This document shows positions 46,126-56,754 of a DNA stretch of 64,000 nt, piece after piece. Position numbers and translations under genes: made by a program. Every line of letters begins with the position of its first letter. The stretch's first letter is position 1. The notes beneath the pieces were generated by a model. It did not search any database and was not told the DNA's origin. It saw nothing but the letters and a program-made list of their open reading frames with translations. The DNA is from Aralia elata (Eukaryota; Streptophyta; Magnoliopsida; Apiales; Araliaceae). The stretch is from assembly GCA_034770075.1 (NCBI GenBank), contig JAVJAP010000214.1, positions 1,922,001 through 1,986,000 on the forward strand, in the 5' to 3' direction.

Positions 46126-47286
46126 GAATTTTGCAACTCCTTCGTCTCCTCGGGATTGCTCCGATACGCTGGTCGATTAGGAATGGTAGCACCGGGCACG
46201 AAATCAATCTGATGTTCAATTCCCCGAATAGGTGGTAATCCTTGAGATAGCTCCTCGGGAATCACATCTGCATAATCCTGCAAGAGAGAAGAAACAATAC
46301 TAGGCAAAGATAAACTGTTAGCGTTAGTATTCAAAAGCGCCTCCTTATACCGAAGTATAATCATCGGCTGTTTAGAAATCAACGCTCGCCTCACATCACT
46401 TTTTTTTGTATAGATATTTATTTTTCTCTCATCTTCTCTTTCTTTCTCTCTTTCTTTTTCTCTCTTATTTTTTCGCTCACTATTTTGTCCCTCTTGATTT
46501 TTCTTTTCATCACTCTCTTTTTTTTGTACATTATCTTTCTGCAAGTGAATCTGATCCTCATGCACTTGTTGTGGTGACATAGGATGTAAAGTAATTTTTC
46601 TCTTTTAACGAATACTCATTAGCGAAACCATCATGTGTAACTCTCCGATCAAACTGCTATGGTCTACCAAACAACAAATGCCCTGCCTGCATAGGCACCA
46701 CATCACACAAAATCTTATCCACATATCGCCCAATAGAGAATGGAACCAACACCTGCTTGGTCACCTTTATATCTGAACTGTCATTGAGCCATTGCAATCG
46801 ATACGGTTGTGGATGTTTGGATGTAGCCAATCCCAACTTCTCTACCATAGTCGTACTAGCCACGTTCGTACAACTACCTCCATCTATGACTACACAACAG
46901 ATCTTCCCATTCACAAGACACCTAGTATGAAAAAGATTCTCTCGTTGTTCTTTGATTTCCTCCTTCACCTGTGTACTAAGTGCTCTTCTAGTGACTAGAA
47001 TCTCCCCATGTATAGCATCCTCATCTATCTCCTCTAAGGGTGGCATAAAATCATTGTCACTTTCCTCTTCCTCTGTCTCCACCTCCCCATCGTCACGTAA
47101 CAATATAGTTCTTTGATTAGGACATTGGCTGGAAATATGTCCCCTTCCTTGGCATTTAAAGCATACAATATCTCTATTACGACTAAAAGAAGGTTTCTCA
47201 GTTTTACCTTGCAATCCACGGTTAGTCGTCTCTTGCTTTAGCTCCACTTTAGGCTTGCTCACAAATGGCTTTTCCTCACGTTTCAC
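46122..47286 (-). pseudogene. CRM-like nucleocapsid knuckle, protease and linker
   Basis: Begins in the gag tail, with one CCHC knuckle CFKCQGRGHISSQC, an acidic stretch, and a retropepsin with VIDGGSCTNVAS as the active-site region (D-G-G in place of the usual D-S/T-G; this variation is common in the CRM group). The frame breaks at a TAG near 46,657 where Trp is expected, shifts near 46,610, runs through a Lys/Glu-rich linker, and shifts back near 46,125, where one A seems to be missing before the RT. Confidence 0.78.
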
Positions 47287-48213
47287 AACATTAGACTTCT
47301 ATGATGAGCTTGTGGTAGGATTTGACTTTGGACCACCTCTCCTCTTAAGCTGCTTCTCAATCTTGGTGGCCATGTGCACCATATCTTCCAATGCCACGTA
47401 ATGATGTCGCTCCACCAAATTAGCTATATCCCAATTTAAACCTGCTGAAAATCGAGCCATTGTCGCCTCGCTATCCTCATCGATGTTAGTTCTAGCCATT
47501 AACATCTCCATCTCCTTGTAGTAGTCTTCCATGCTCCTACTCCCTTGCTTTAAAGTCTGCAAACTCCGAAACAAATCCCGATGATAGTGGCTTGGTACAA
47601 ATCTTTTCTTCATAACTGCCTTCATCTCAGCCCAAGTCTCAATTGGCCGCTCACCACATCTCATTCTACTACTCTTCAATTGATCCCACCAAGTGACGGC
47701 ATAATCTGTAAATTCTGTAGCTGCCAACTGTACCTTCTTGCGCTCTGAATAGTTTTGAACTTCAAAAGCCCATTCTATCTTCTTCTCCCAATCAAGATAA
47801 GCCTCAGGATCACTCCTTCCTTAGAAAGATGGAATCTTTAATTTAATACTTCCCAAGTTAACATCTACCCGATTCCTATCTTCTCTATCCCTCCTATCGC
47901 CTCTATCATCCCTATATCTTCTGTCCCTGACCTCAAATCGCCTTCGAAGATCTGGGTCAAAATCCTCTTCGTAGGAATCCTCCTCGTTGTTCCTATTCTC
48001 CTTTTTTTGAACCTTCTCCTTTTTTTGAGAGCCCATAATAATCTGTGAATGCTCTCTTTGAATGCTTTTTAACCTCTCAAATCTATCATCAAAGAGATCC
48101 AACTTCCGAATTACTTGCTGTAATAGGACGTCCGTGTCTATTTTTCATTCACTCTTTTGATCTTTTGTTGAAGATCTTTCTCCAAACAACCCCTTATCCT
48201 TCATACCAGACAT
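47287..48213 (-). pseudogene. CRM-like gag
   Basis: The ATG at 48213 gives MSGMKDKGLFGERSS. The capsid-like domain includes DPEAYLDWEKKIEW, a YAVTWWDQL motif and the region SMEDYYKEMEMLM, as expected for chromoviral gag. It ends with a basic linker before the knuckle. Stops at about 48,147 (TGA), 47,821 (TAA) and 47,299 (TAG) all lie in the same frame and look like simple transitions. Confidence 0.82.
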
Positions 48214-48619
48214 GATTAGCTACAAAACAAAGGTTAGTAGAAAAATAATAATTTTCCTTACCACTCCCTTACGTGTTTCGCTCAACAATGATGAATCTCT
48301 CGTGTATGCACTCAACTAGGCTTTTACCCTCTAATATTCTCACTACTCTTGCCTTTTACCACTCAAATTCTCTCTTATAGGTTCTTTTTGAATTCCTAAA
48401 TAATATCACAGTTTTCAAATCAATTCAAAAGTAACTTATCACGAAACAATTATAGAAGGTATGAATATCTCAATGATAACACACTTAATCGCAACAAATA
48501 ATTTTTTTTTTCTCACTATTTTTTTTCACGATTTTTTGTTTTTTTTCACGTTTGTTTTTTTTTTTGCAATATATATTCAAACAAGAAAATTAAAGGATAA
48601 GTAACTCGCTAGCAACTTA
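48214..48619 (-). other. 5' leader of the CRM-like element
   Basis: About 400 bp of non-coding leader with homopolymer T/A runs near 48,508-48,567. It lies between the primer site and the gag ATG. Confidence 0.6.
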
Positions 48620-48631
48620 GCTTTGATACCA
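48620..48631 (-). other. Primer-binding site, tRNA-Met (one mismatch)
   Basis: Minus strand TGGTATCAAAGC against the usual TGGTATCAGAGC, two bases from the LTR end. Confidence 0.85.
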
Positions 48632-48633
48632 AA

Positions 48634-49538
48634 TGATGGACTTCACGGCACGCTTGCGTGAGGTGGTCGTCGCCCGGATCGTTTCTAGCAAAGTTGAACG
48701 GTGGATAGCTTGCAACACCTTAACCCCTCGTCTATATGTAGACGGTAATCTTGGTACAATTGCTCGCCTTGGAAATCTGCGTTGAATGAACACCAACGAC
48801 ACCTTAATATGTAAGCGGTAATCTCAGTACAATCGACGATTAGTGCGGTAGAAGACGCTACATACAACTATGTATTGTTGTATGATAAGTCAAACTTGAA
48901 TCTCAAAGAAAAACTAGAAGTAACCTAGAAATTCTCAAAGAACCAAAAGTAGAGAATAATCTCACAAATAATTGTATTGAATAAATCTGATTGAAGTGTA
49001 TCAAGTACATCATCTATGTCCCCTATTTATACTACTCAAAAGTAATTATAATCCTAATAGGAATTATAAAATCAACTGGAAACTAAATCCTAGCTTACCA
49101 AATTAATTTGGAAACCAAATCCTAACTAATAAACAATAAGGAAATTAAATCCTACTTATCAAACATTCTAATTATAGTAGGAATCTAAAACATGCTAAAA
49201 ATAAATAGCCTAATAATTAAGGAAATCCATGTCCAAATTTGAATCAGAAAAGTAGCTGGAATCCTTCCAATTCGGATTCGACTTTCTCAAAAACTCTGGA
49301 TTCTCTTGCTTCCTTCGCTTCTTGACTTGGCTCGTATACTTGCAATACATTTACGTATTTATATTCCATCTTACTAGCCTTCGAACTTAAACCAATTTCG
49401 TCCCTCATCTCTTGAATCAAACCATTAAGCCCTTCCTTGAAGCGTTTAGCTCGTGCTCTCGTCACGGGTCCAACCGGAACTTGCACCGAGTCCGCTCCAT
49501 AGCCGCCATGTATTCCCAAGCTTGTGATAACCTCATCA
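48634..49538 (-). repeat. 5' LTR of the CRM-like element
   Basis: 905 bp. It has the same TATA region near 49,015-49,030 and an open pol-tail frame of about 98 codons (to 49,244), longer than in the 3' LTR because a CAA replaces its TAA. Short deletion near 48,804. Confidence 0.92.
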
Positions 49539-49543
49539 AAAAG
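49539..49543. repeat. Target-site duplication AAAAG, right copy
   Basis: Exact match to 42,827-42,831. Confidence 0.9.
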
Positions 49544-49745
49544 ATGTATTACCAAATCACTTAAGCAATTTAATTGATTGGATTAGCACAACAGAATGTT
49601 TAAGAAAAACACTTCAAATATTATAAGCAATTTCATAGTTCTAAATTTAATGAGATAATATAGAAATAAGACACAAATACAAAACGTAGAGTGATAGAAA
49701 TTGAAATGCAGAATTTAAAGAACACAAGATATTTTTAAGAGGTTC
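49544..49745 (-). repeat. SIRE-type LTR remnant, right part
   Basis: Continues the remnant left of the CRM-like element and reaches ACACAAGATATTTTTAAGAG, the counterpart of 14,400-14,425, before the next LTR begins. Confidence 0.45.
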
Positions 49746-50640
49746 TGTAACGATCGAGAATCGAGCTTTGCCTTATAATTAGGATTTTCTTAATATTATT
49801 GAATAAAATAAGTTTTTATGAATATTATTCTGTGTTATGTGTTTAAAGGTCGTATTATGACCTAGAATGTGTTTACGTGCTAGAAATTTACGAATTAGGG
49901 TTTTGTACGAAGAAATAAAATTTTCTCGAAAAAAGACGTAAAACATTATTCATGCTAAAAACTCCTTTTACGTTTTTTGATTTTTCGAAAGACGCCATAG
50001 TGTTTATATGATATCACGAGACGTAATATCTAATAAAATTCAGAAACAAAAAACGCGATTTTTCAACATGTAGATCAAATTACGAAAGTCAACCGAGAAG
50101 TCAACGAAAGTCAAGATTAATTGTTAATCCGTTGGGCTTTGATATTGGGAGCCCAAATGGAAGTAATGTAGGAGGGCCAAGATGTTTTAATTGAGACCCA
50201 AACTAAATGGTTAGGGAGGCCCAAAGAATAGCCCAAACTATTATTAATTCAAGCCCAAAACTTAAAGAAATTCAAGTGGGTCAAACATGGGTCATTGTAA
50301 TATTCCGAACCCTAATAAGACTTGTATATGTAAATTATGTATTTATTAAATGAAATTTCTTGTTCCGACTTTGTATTATGTGACTGTATATTTAATTAAA
50401 GAATTAGGTCAAATAAAAATATTTTCGAAGCTGCTTAGTCATGCTTACACGGACAAAATGATTTGTCGTGCTTCCGACGATTTCACCGAGAAGCGTTTCG
50501 GCAAATTATTTTGGTAAGCTGTTGTGTCGTGCTTGGAAATGACGAAGTGATTTGTCGTGCTTCGGAGTTAATATAATATTATATTAACTGATAAAAATCT
50601 AAATAAGTTTACTAGAGTTAAAAATGATAAATTGAATTAT

Positions 50641-51172
50641 AAAACCCTAATCAGAAAACCCTAATTGATAAAAGTTATCCAAATTGGTGAATCAAAACCC
50701 TAATTGTTACACAAGAATCTTAATTGATATAATTAGATTCTAAGTAATGAATCATAACATTAATTATGAATCATTAAACTTAGATTAAAACCCTAATTGA
50801 AAGATTTAAACCTCAATTCATGAATTAGGAAACCCTAACCCTAATCATGAAACCCTAATTCTAATTAGGTTATCTTAAACTATAAATTATGAAATGTTAA
50901 ACCTTAATTATGATATATAAACTTAATTAAGGTATTACTAAACATAATTAAACATCTTAAACATGATCAACAAAAATCTAAGTTTAATTAGTAAGGAAAT
51001 AAATCAAAAATAAAACTTTAAACCAATTAGAAAGGGATAAGAATGTAGGATCAGATATTTTGGCAATTCTCCAGCACAAGTAAGTGACTAATATCAGATC
51101 AGAAGCAACACAAGTAGCAAGGCAAGATATTTTTGGAGGCAAAAACGTGAGAAAAGACTAAAGAAACCCTAA
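50641..51172 (+). promoter_or_regulatory. Cluster of telo-box motifs upstream of the TATA box
   Basis: AAACCCTAA (or AAACCCTAAT) occurs at about 50,642, 50,655, 50,695, 50,788, 50,830, 50,851 and 51,164, all on the same strand. Telo boxes are known binding sites for plant TRB-type Myb proteins. The TATA box follows at 51,182. Confidence 0.6.
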
Positions 51173-51900
51173 TTTGGAAGTTCTATAAATAGGACAACCA
51201 TCTGATCTTCTAAGCCACGAAAATCTTTAACCTATACACTTATTTATCAAGCCAAAACAAGCCTTTGCAAACACAAGATTAGGATCAAAGATTAGAAATC
51301 AAAAGTTGAGCAAAAAGGTGCAAAAACCCTAATTTTTTACTAAATCTTTAAGCCTTTAATAATTTTATGTTTTAGATGTTTAGGGATGTGTAGTAACTTG
51401 TTAATAAGTGATCTGAGTTGTTAAATCATGCTTCCATAAACATCTAGATATCAAAATTAGGCAAAAATAGTGAACTGTCAAGAACAGTCTGACAAGGACT
51501 TTTGTCAGACCTTTTGATCGTCTTAAGTTGTTTGTTTGGTATGTTTTAAAGTTGTTAGTTGTAGTATGCTATGAGGTAAACACATAGACACAAACCACAT
51601 AACCATTGGATTAATATCCAGAGAGTTATGATCCTATCAAAGTGCCCATTCGATCATGAAACCCAGAAATTCTGGGTTACCCAGAATTTTCAAGAACAGG
51701 TCACTGACAAGGTTTGACCGGATCGAATCTTCCATATGTGATATAGTTAATGTTATTTAGATATATGTCGTTGCACTTTGTCATGTATACTACAACTAGA
51801 AACTAATTAAACAATAAAATAATACACATATTGAGAATTAAATGAAGCCAAAAGTGCCTTCTCGACCATGACTGCATGTTCTTCAGCGGATGAAGAACAC

Positions 51901-51930
51901 CTATAGCGACAGACCAATCCGTCGCTATAG
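51901..51930. repeat. Perfect 10-bp inverted repeat
   Basis: CTATAGCGAC and GTCGCTATAG separated by 10 bases, about 710 bp downstream of the TATA box. Related half words (TTTAGCGACAG) follow to about 52,010. Confidence 0.85.
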
Positions 51931-52010
51931 GGGCCTTTAGGCGACAGTCTCTATCCGGCCTCAAGAACACTATAAGCGATAGTCAACCGTCCCTAAAGCC
52001 CTTTAGCGAC

Positions 52011-52760
52011 AGAAATAAATAAATAAATTAATAATAAATTCTAATAATTAAATAAATATTTAATAATTCATAATTCATAATAATTAAATATTAAAATTTA
52101 TTTTTAATTATATTTAATAAATTTTAATATTCGGATATAAATTTTAATAATTATTTAATTTAATTAAATAATAATAATAATAAATTATTTAATAAATATA
52201 TTAAATAAATGATTTAAAAATGATATTAATGTATTTAAATTATTTTAAATGATAATTAAATCATTTAAAATTTTTACTAACTTTCTAAAATTATTATAAA
52301 TAATACATAAATTATTTTAAATAATATACTAAATATTTAAAAATATTATAAATGATAATTGAATCATTTAAATATTAAACTAAGTTTTAAAAATTATTAT
52401 AAATAATAAAATAAATTCTAAAAATATTATTAATGATAAAATAAATTATTTAAATAATATTCTATCTTTCTAAAAATATTATAAATGATAAATAAATAAT
52501 TTAAATAAAATTTTAAATACCTAAAATTATTCTAAATGATAAATAAATCATTTAAATAACATAGTAATGTTTTAAAAATATTTTAAATGATAATTAAATC
52601 ATTTAAAAATATTTTCAAGCTTGTAAAAATTATTTAAAAATATTACCAAACTTGTAAAAATTATTTAAAAATAATATTAAGCTTCTAAAAATATTATAAT
52701 CGATAATTAAATTATCTAGATTAATATTTAAGCTTCCAAATGAAGTTTTATTGATAAGTT
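52011..52760. repeat. Extreme A/T-rich tract with degenerate repeats
   Basis: About 750 bp made nearly only of A and T, with recurring TAATTAAATCATTTAAA and AAAATATTATAAATGATAA words. No coding. Looks like a degenerate minisatellite inside the LTR. Confidence 0.75.
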
Positions 52761-53711
52761 TATGTGTTTAGCTATCTAATGACGCGGCCGAGATACCGAA
52801 TCGACATCGAACCTTAATGAAACTTGTTTAGTTCAACTTATTACATGTTCTAACGCTTACTATTGGTGTACATAGACTACGTACGCTGATAGACCGCGTT
52901 AACATTAGTTAAAAGATTTACGCTAAGGCAAGTCTTCTAACCTTGTTACATTTAAGCAAGTATATTACATCGTGTTATCAATTGTTGTAAAGTTATTGCT
53001 TCTTGTTCAACATAACTTAAGAAATGAATCATTATTCATATATTGCTTCATAAAGCTTAAATTGTTGTGTCAAATCAAATTATTTTGGTAAGACATCTTA
53101 TACTGAGAAATAAAACACCTTGATGTAAGGTTATAAATGTTGATTATATATTGACACAAATTGTAGGATGATATGCATACTCCTAGGATATTCGATAGGC
53201 GAATCCCCTATGAGATATCTGAATCAAGCTTTTCTAAGTCATTAAAGACTGATAGAACTGGTTGAAACACATGGTTCATGTACTGAACCCTCAGTTATAC
53301 ATCTTTGACATCTTTCAACTCAAACACATTGTGTTTACGTTTTCAAATAAACTTGCTGAGCATTTGTAGCTCATTCTTACGTACAACTTTCTTTGCAGTT
53401 TTAGATGGTAATCCCGGAACTTCAGCGACAGACAAGGGAAAAGGCCATGTTAATTAGTTTTATCTTACTGTTTTGAATGTTTTCAAGTCTTATAAGACTC
53501 TTGTTGTAATAAAGACATAGTACTGAGAACGTTGTAATCAAACTTAAGCTTATGAAATATATATCATCTTTTGTTACATCTCTTACGTTGTATTTACATT
53601 CTTAGTTAAGTTAGAAAGTAGCATTTGATCTAGTACAGTATCCCTATGAACTATACATCTAAATGAGGGTATTTAAATGATACTGGGAGTTTTGTAAGCG
53701 CTGAGGTTACA

Positions 53712-54125
53712 CTTAATGAGCGCCGGTAAGGTGCCACCTTTACCGGAATGCGTCTCTCAGTTCCAAGAACAATCTTATCATTAATATTGTGAATGTCAGA
53801 TCAAAGGGTATGATTGGGTATAATAAGTTGTGCATAGAGATAGGTGAATGATCAACAAAGAATCTACCACGTCTAGTAAAAGATGTGAATGTCCTATGTG
53901 ATTCGATAAATGACAACTCAGTAGTCCTTGGCCAAGGCAGAATGAAATTAGAAATGGTTTCTAATTTGCATTATTTAGAGTTGTGCATTTGGGAATCGAA
54001 ATACATATAATTAAATAAAATAAGCCTTGACAGTAAATCCATGTCTTATATTTAATTGGGACATTGTATGGTAAAAGGATTGAATTGTACGGTAACTATT
54101 CACTGAAAGGTTCTTTTGTGATTAA
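53712..54125. other. Unclassified retroelement-like DNA
   Basis: No gene. It could be flank, or part of the copia LTR if that LTR starts earlier than 54,126. Confidence 0.3.
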
Positions 54126-55072
54126 TGTTGAAATTTATATTATCTGAAAAGTCGTTGATCGCTAAGGGGGCTTACCCTTATTGTAGAATAAATATTATTT
54201 ATTTAAATGAATTAAATAGTTTAATTTATTTATTTAAATAAAATTAGAATTGTTCTAATTGATTTATTCACAACCGGTTTAATATGGAGAACCTAAAGGG
54301 TCACACCGCAAAAGGAAAATATTTATTTAAGAAGTAAATGACATAATTGTAATAATAAGTTAAGTGTATTTAATTTAATCTATGGAGATAGAATAAATTA
54401 AATAGCTTAATATTTATTATTTAATATTTTGGAAATATTAAATATAAATTAATAAGAGGAGTCTTATTATTATTATTACTATTACTATTATTTAATTCCT
54501 AATAGGAATTGAGAATTAATTAATAGAAGTACTCTCCAATGAATTCCTAATTGGATTAGGAGCATAATTAATTAAAGGAGTTTAGTTATAATAAAAACCC
54601 TAATCCTAAATAGTTTAGGGAAGGGTTATTCCTACATCTATAAATAAGAGGAGTCTTATCATAGATTAGGGTTACACACTCTTGTATTAGATTGTGGAGA
54701 GTACTTGTAATTTCTATGGAGATAGAAACTAGGATTTTGCCAACACCCAACTTCTTGAATAACTATTCTTCCTTGGTGAATCACCTCTAGAGGCCAAACA
54801 CTTGGGTGGCTAACGTTGATCAAAGGAAGGAATTTTATCCGTGAAATTCAAGGAGAACGCGAAGGAATTGGAGTTGAACTTGTACCCGAGGAAGCACGGT
54901 TCTACGAGGGTATAATTTCTTAATCTCTATCTCTTTCGTTTATATCATTAATTGAGCACATAGATTGATCTTGGTGATGGTTTGTATAAAAAAATTTTAA
55001 AATCCGTTTTATCGCACTTCCGCACTATTTATGTAATTTGATTGCATGTTCGCACTATATACAAACCTAACA
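54126..55072 (+). repeat. 5' LTR of the copia element
   Basis: The end AACCTAACA at 55,072 is firm because a primer site follows. The start TGTTGAAATT at 54,126 is inferred from the matching TGTT/AACA ends. TATA box CTATAAATAAG at about 54,639. The last 418 bp are repeated at 12,835-13,252. Confidence 0.6.
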
Positions 55073-55073
55073 G

Positions 55074-55085
55074 TGGTATTAGAGC
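55074..55085 (+). other. Primer-binding site, tRNA-Met (one mismatch)
   Basis: TGGTATTAGAGC, one base after the LTR end; T replaces C at position 7. Confidence 0.85.
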
Positions 55086-55186
55086 CTAATCTTGTGCTAA
55101 TTATCGATTTTGATGATTCCATGTGTGTATGGTATGCGATTGGATCGAAATTTTTGGGCAGAATCCGTTTTTCTGAATCTGTTATG

Positions 55187-55310
55187 CGGCGCAGCTGCGC
55201 CGACTCCAGTTTATTCTGGAGCGCAGTTGCGCCCAAACCCAGAAAAATCGTTTCTGGGGTTCAGCGTAGCTGCGCCGTTTCCCAGTTCATTCTGGGCGCA
55301 GCTGCGCCGA
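55187..55310 (+). other. Palindrome-rich structured leader segment
   Basis: The perfect palindrome CGGCGCAGCTGCGCCG lies at 55,187-55,202 and GGCGCAGCTGCGCC again at 55,295-55,308, with degenerate forms near 55,230 and 55,262. Between them are hairpins CTCCAG/CTGGAG (about 55,204-55,221) and CCCAG/CTGGG (about 55,281-55,296). It starts about 115 bases after the primer site, in the packaged leader. Confidence 0.8.
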
Positions 55311-56092
55311 ACATCAGAATCCGAAAAATAATTTTTTTCCTTCAATTAAAATAAATTGTTTATTTAATTGATATAAGTTTAAAATAAAGATATTTATTTT
55401 ATCTGGAATAGGATTTCAGATTGCTAAAAATTAAAGGAGTTTAATTTGGATTTGGTTTTTGAGTAAAATAAAAGAATTTATTTTGTTTCAAAACTAAATA
55501 TTAGTAAAACTTTTGCCCATTAATTGATATCAATGCATATATGGAATGATTTTATAATTCATGGGATGAATGCTATTTATTGATACATATAGAGATATGT
55601 ATGATAATAATTAGGGATTTATTATGGACTATTGACCAATGTATGATTGGATTTATTTTAGTGGATGCTTGAATGTATGGGTTTTTATAAATGGGGTCTG
55701 CGTACCTCGTCTTCTCTAATTTTTCTTAATGTAAATTCTATCTCCCTTCTATGTACTTCCCCTTGACTGCTGATCAAGGTTTCTATTTATTGTAAATAGT
55801 TTATGTAATAGGACTAGTTAGAATTAATTTTGAAGAATTGGAGACAAAGGAGCAAGGAGCACTTGAAGACCCGTTTGTATTGGAGCTCAGGTTTAAATGT
55901 AATAGTTATATTTAAATTTTATTCATGCACCCTAAGTTTGACCTTTTGGTTCACTTAGTGGCTCTAGTGAACCAAACTAGAATAAAAGTCCATAATTATT
56001 TCGGGTAGAATATAGTATTCTACATGTGCATGCTTACTATGTATATATTATATATTATACAACATGCTTCGCATGTTCATTAATATGAGGCG

Positions 56093-56135
<43 letters not shown>

Positions 56136-56754
56136 CATGCGCGCTAAACAAGATGAGACTAATAATAATAAATCCCTCAAAGAAATTATATTAAGTCCTA
56201 AGCGTTCAAAGATATTTGGAATATCGAACGTCGCCTTCTAGCATGGTAAAGCAATAGAGTATTAAATATTTAATATGAGTTTGTTGTGTCACCACAAGGC
56301 AAGTATTAAATATTTAAGATGTTGCTTTATCACATTTGATGCTTATAAATAGACTGAACGATGCTGTTTTGTTATGTCACCACAATGACAGTGTTTTTAT
56401 TTCGAATATATGGAAGTGCTAGGTTGGACTTAACTTGGATAATTTTGATTCGGATGTATCACCACTTGATCAAAATAATCTAAGAGGCAAAATAAAAGGA
56501 GTTACATAGTAATGTAATTGACAATAGTTGTCTACCTATTTATTTATATATCATTTGTTGTGTCACCACAAGGCTATATACATTTGAAATGGGATCCTTA
56601 ATCTCACTAGCAAATCTTTAATTAGAATTGCCGAACTATATAATGAGGGCAATATAGTTTGATGAAAATAGTGGGAGATACCAATTTAAATAAAGACCTA
56701 ATTTATTTTGGTAATTAATTAAATGAATGTACGCTAAAATGTTGTCTATTTCAC
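55311..56754 (+). other. Copia leader, remaining part
   Basis: Non-coding. It contains a (TA)n run at 56,094-56,132 and four copies of a hairpin word TTGTGTCACCACAA or variants at 56,284, 56,372, 56,454 and 56,558. Confidence 0.6.

Larger units (their letters stand above)
42832..49538 (-). mobile_element. CRM-like Ty3/gypsy chromovirus, complete with target duplication
   Basis: Minus-strand order: 5' LTR (49538-48634), primer site (48631-48620), gag (from 48213), protease, RT, RNase H, integrase, with the pol frame running into the 3' LTR (43747-42832). By eye about 27 substitutions separate the LTRs over about 900 bp (roughly 3%), plus a short deletion in the 5' LTR. The extension of pol into the LTR and the basic motif GPVTRTRAERFKEGLNGLI in the tail suggest the centromeric CRM clade; no classical chromodomain is seen. 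Numerous stops, two frameshifts and a small integrase deletion make it defective. Confidence 0.82.
49746..53711 (+). repeat. Long gypsy LTR, apparently solo
   Basis: Starts TGTAACGATCG and ends near GAGGTTACA, giving inverted TGTAAC/GTTACA ends and about 3.97 kb. A TATA box (CTATAAATAGG) is at 51,182-51,192. A block CTGAGCATTTGTAGCTCATTC followed by TTTGCAG at 53,358-53,400 matches the conserved block in the two Tekay-like LTRs. No primer site or coding sequence follows and no 5-bp duplication is evident (GGTTC on the left, CTTAA on the right), so it is a solo or truncated LTR and the right edge is provisional. Confidence 0.6.
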
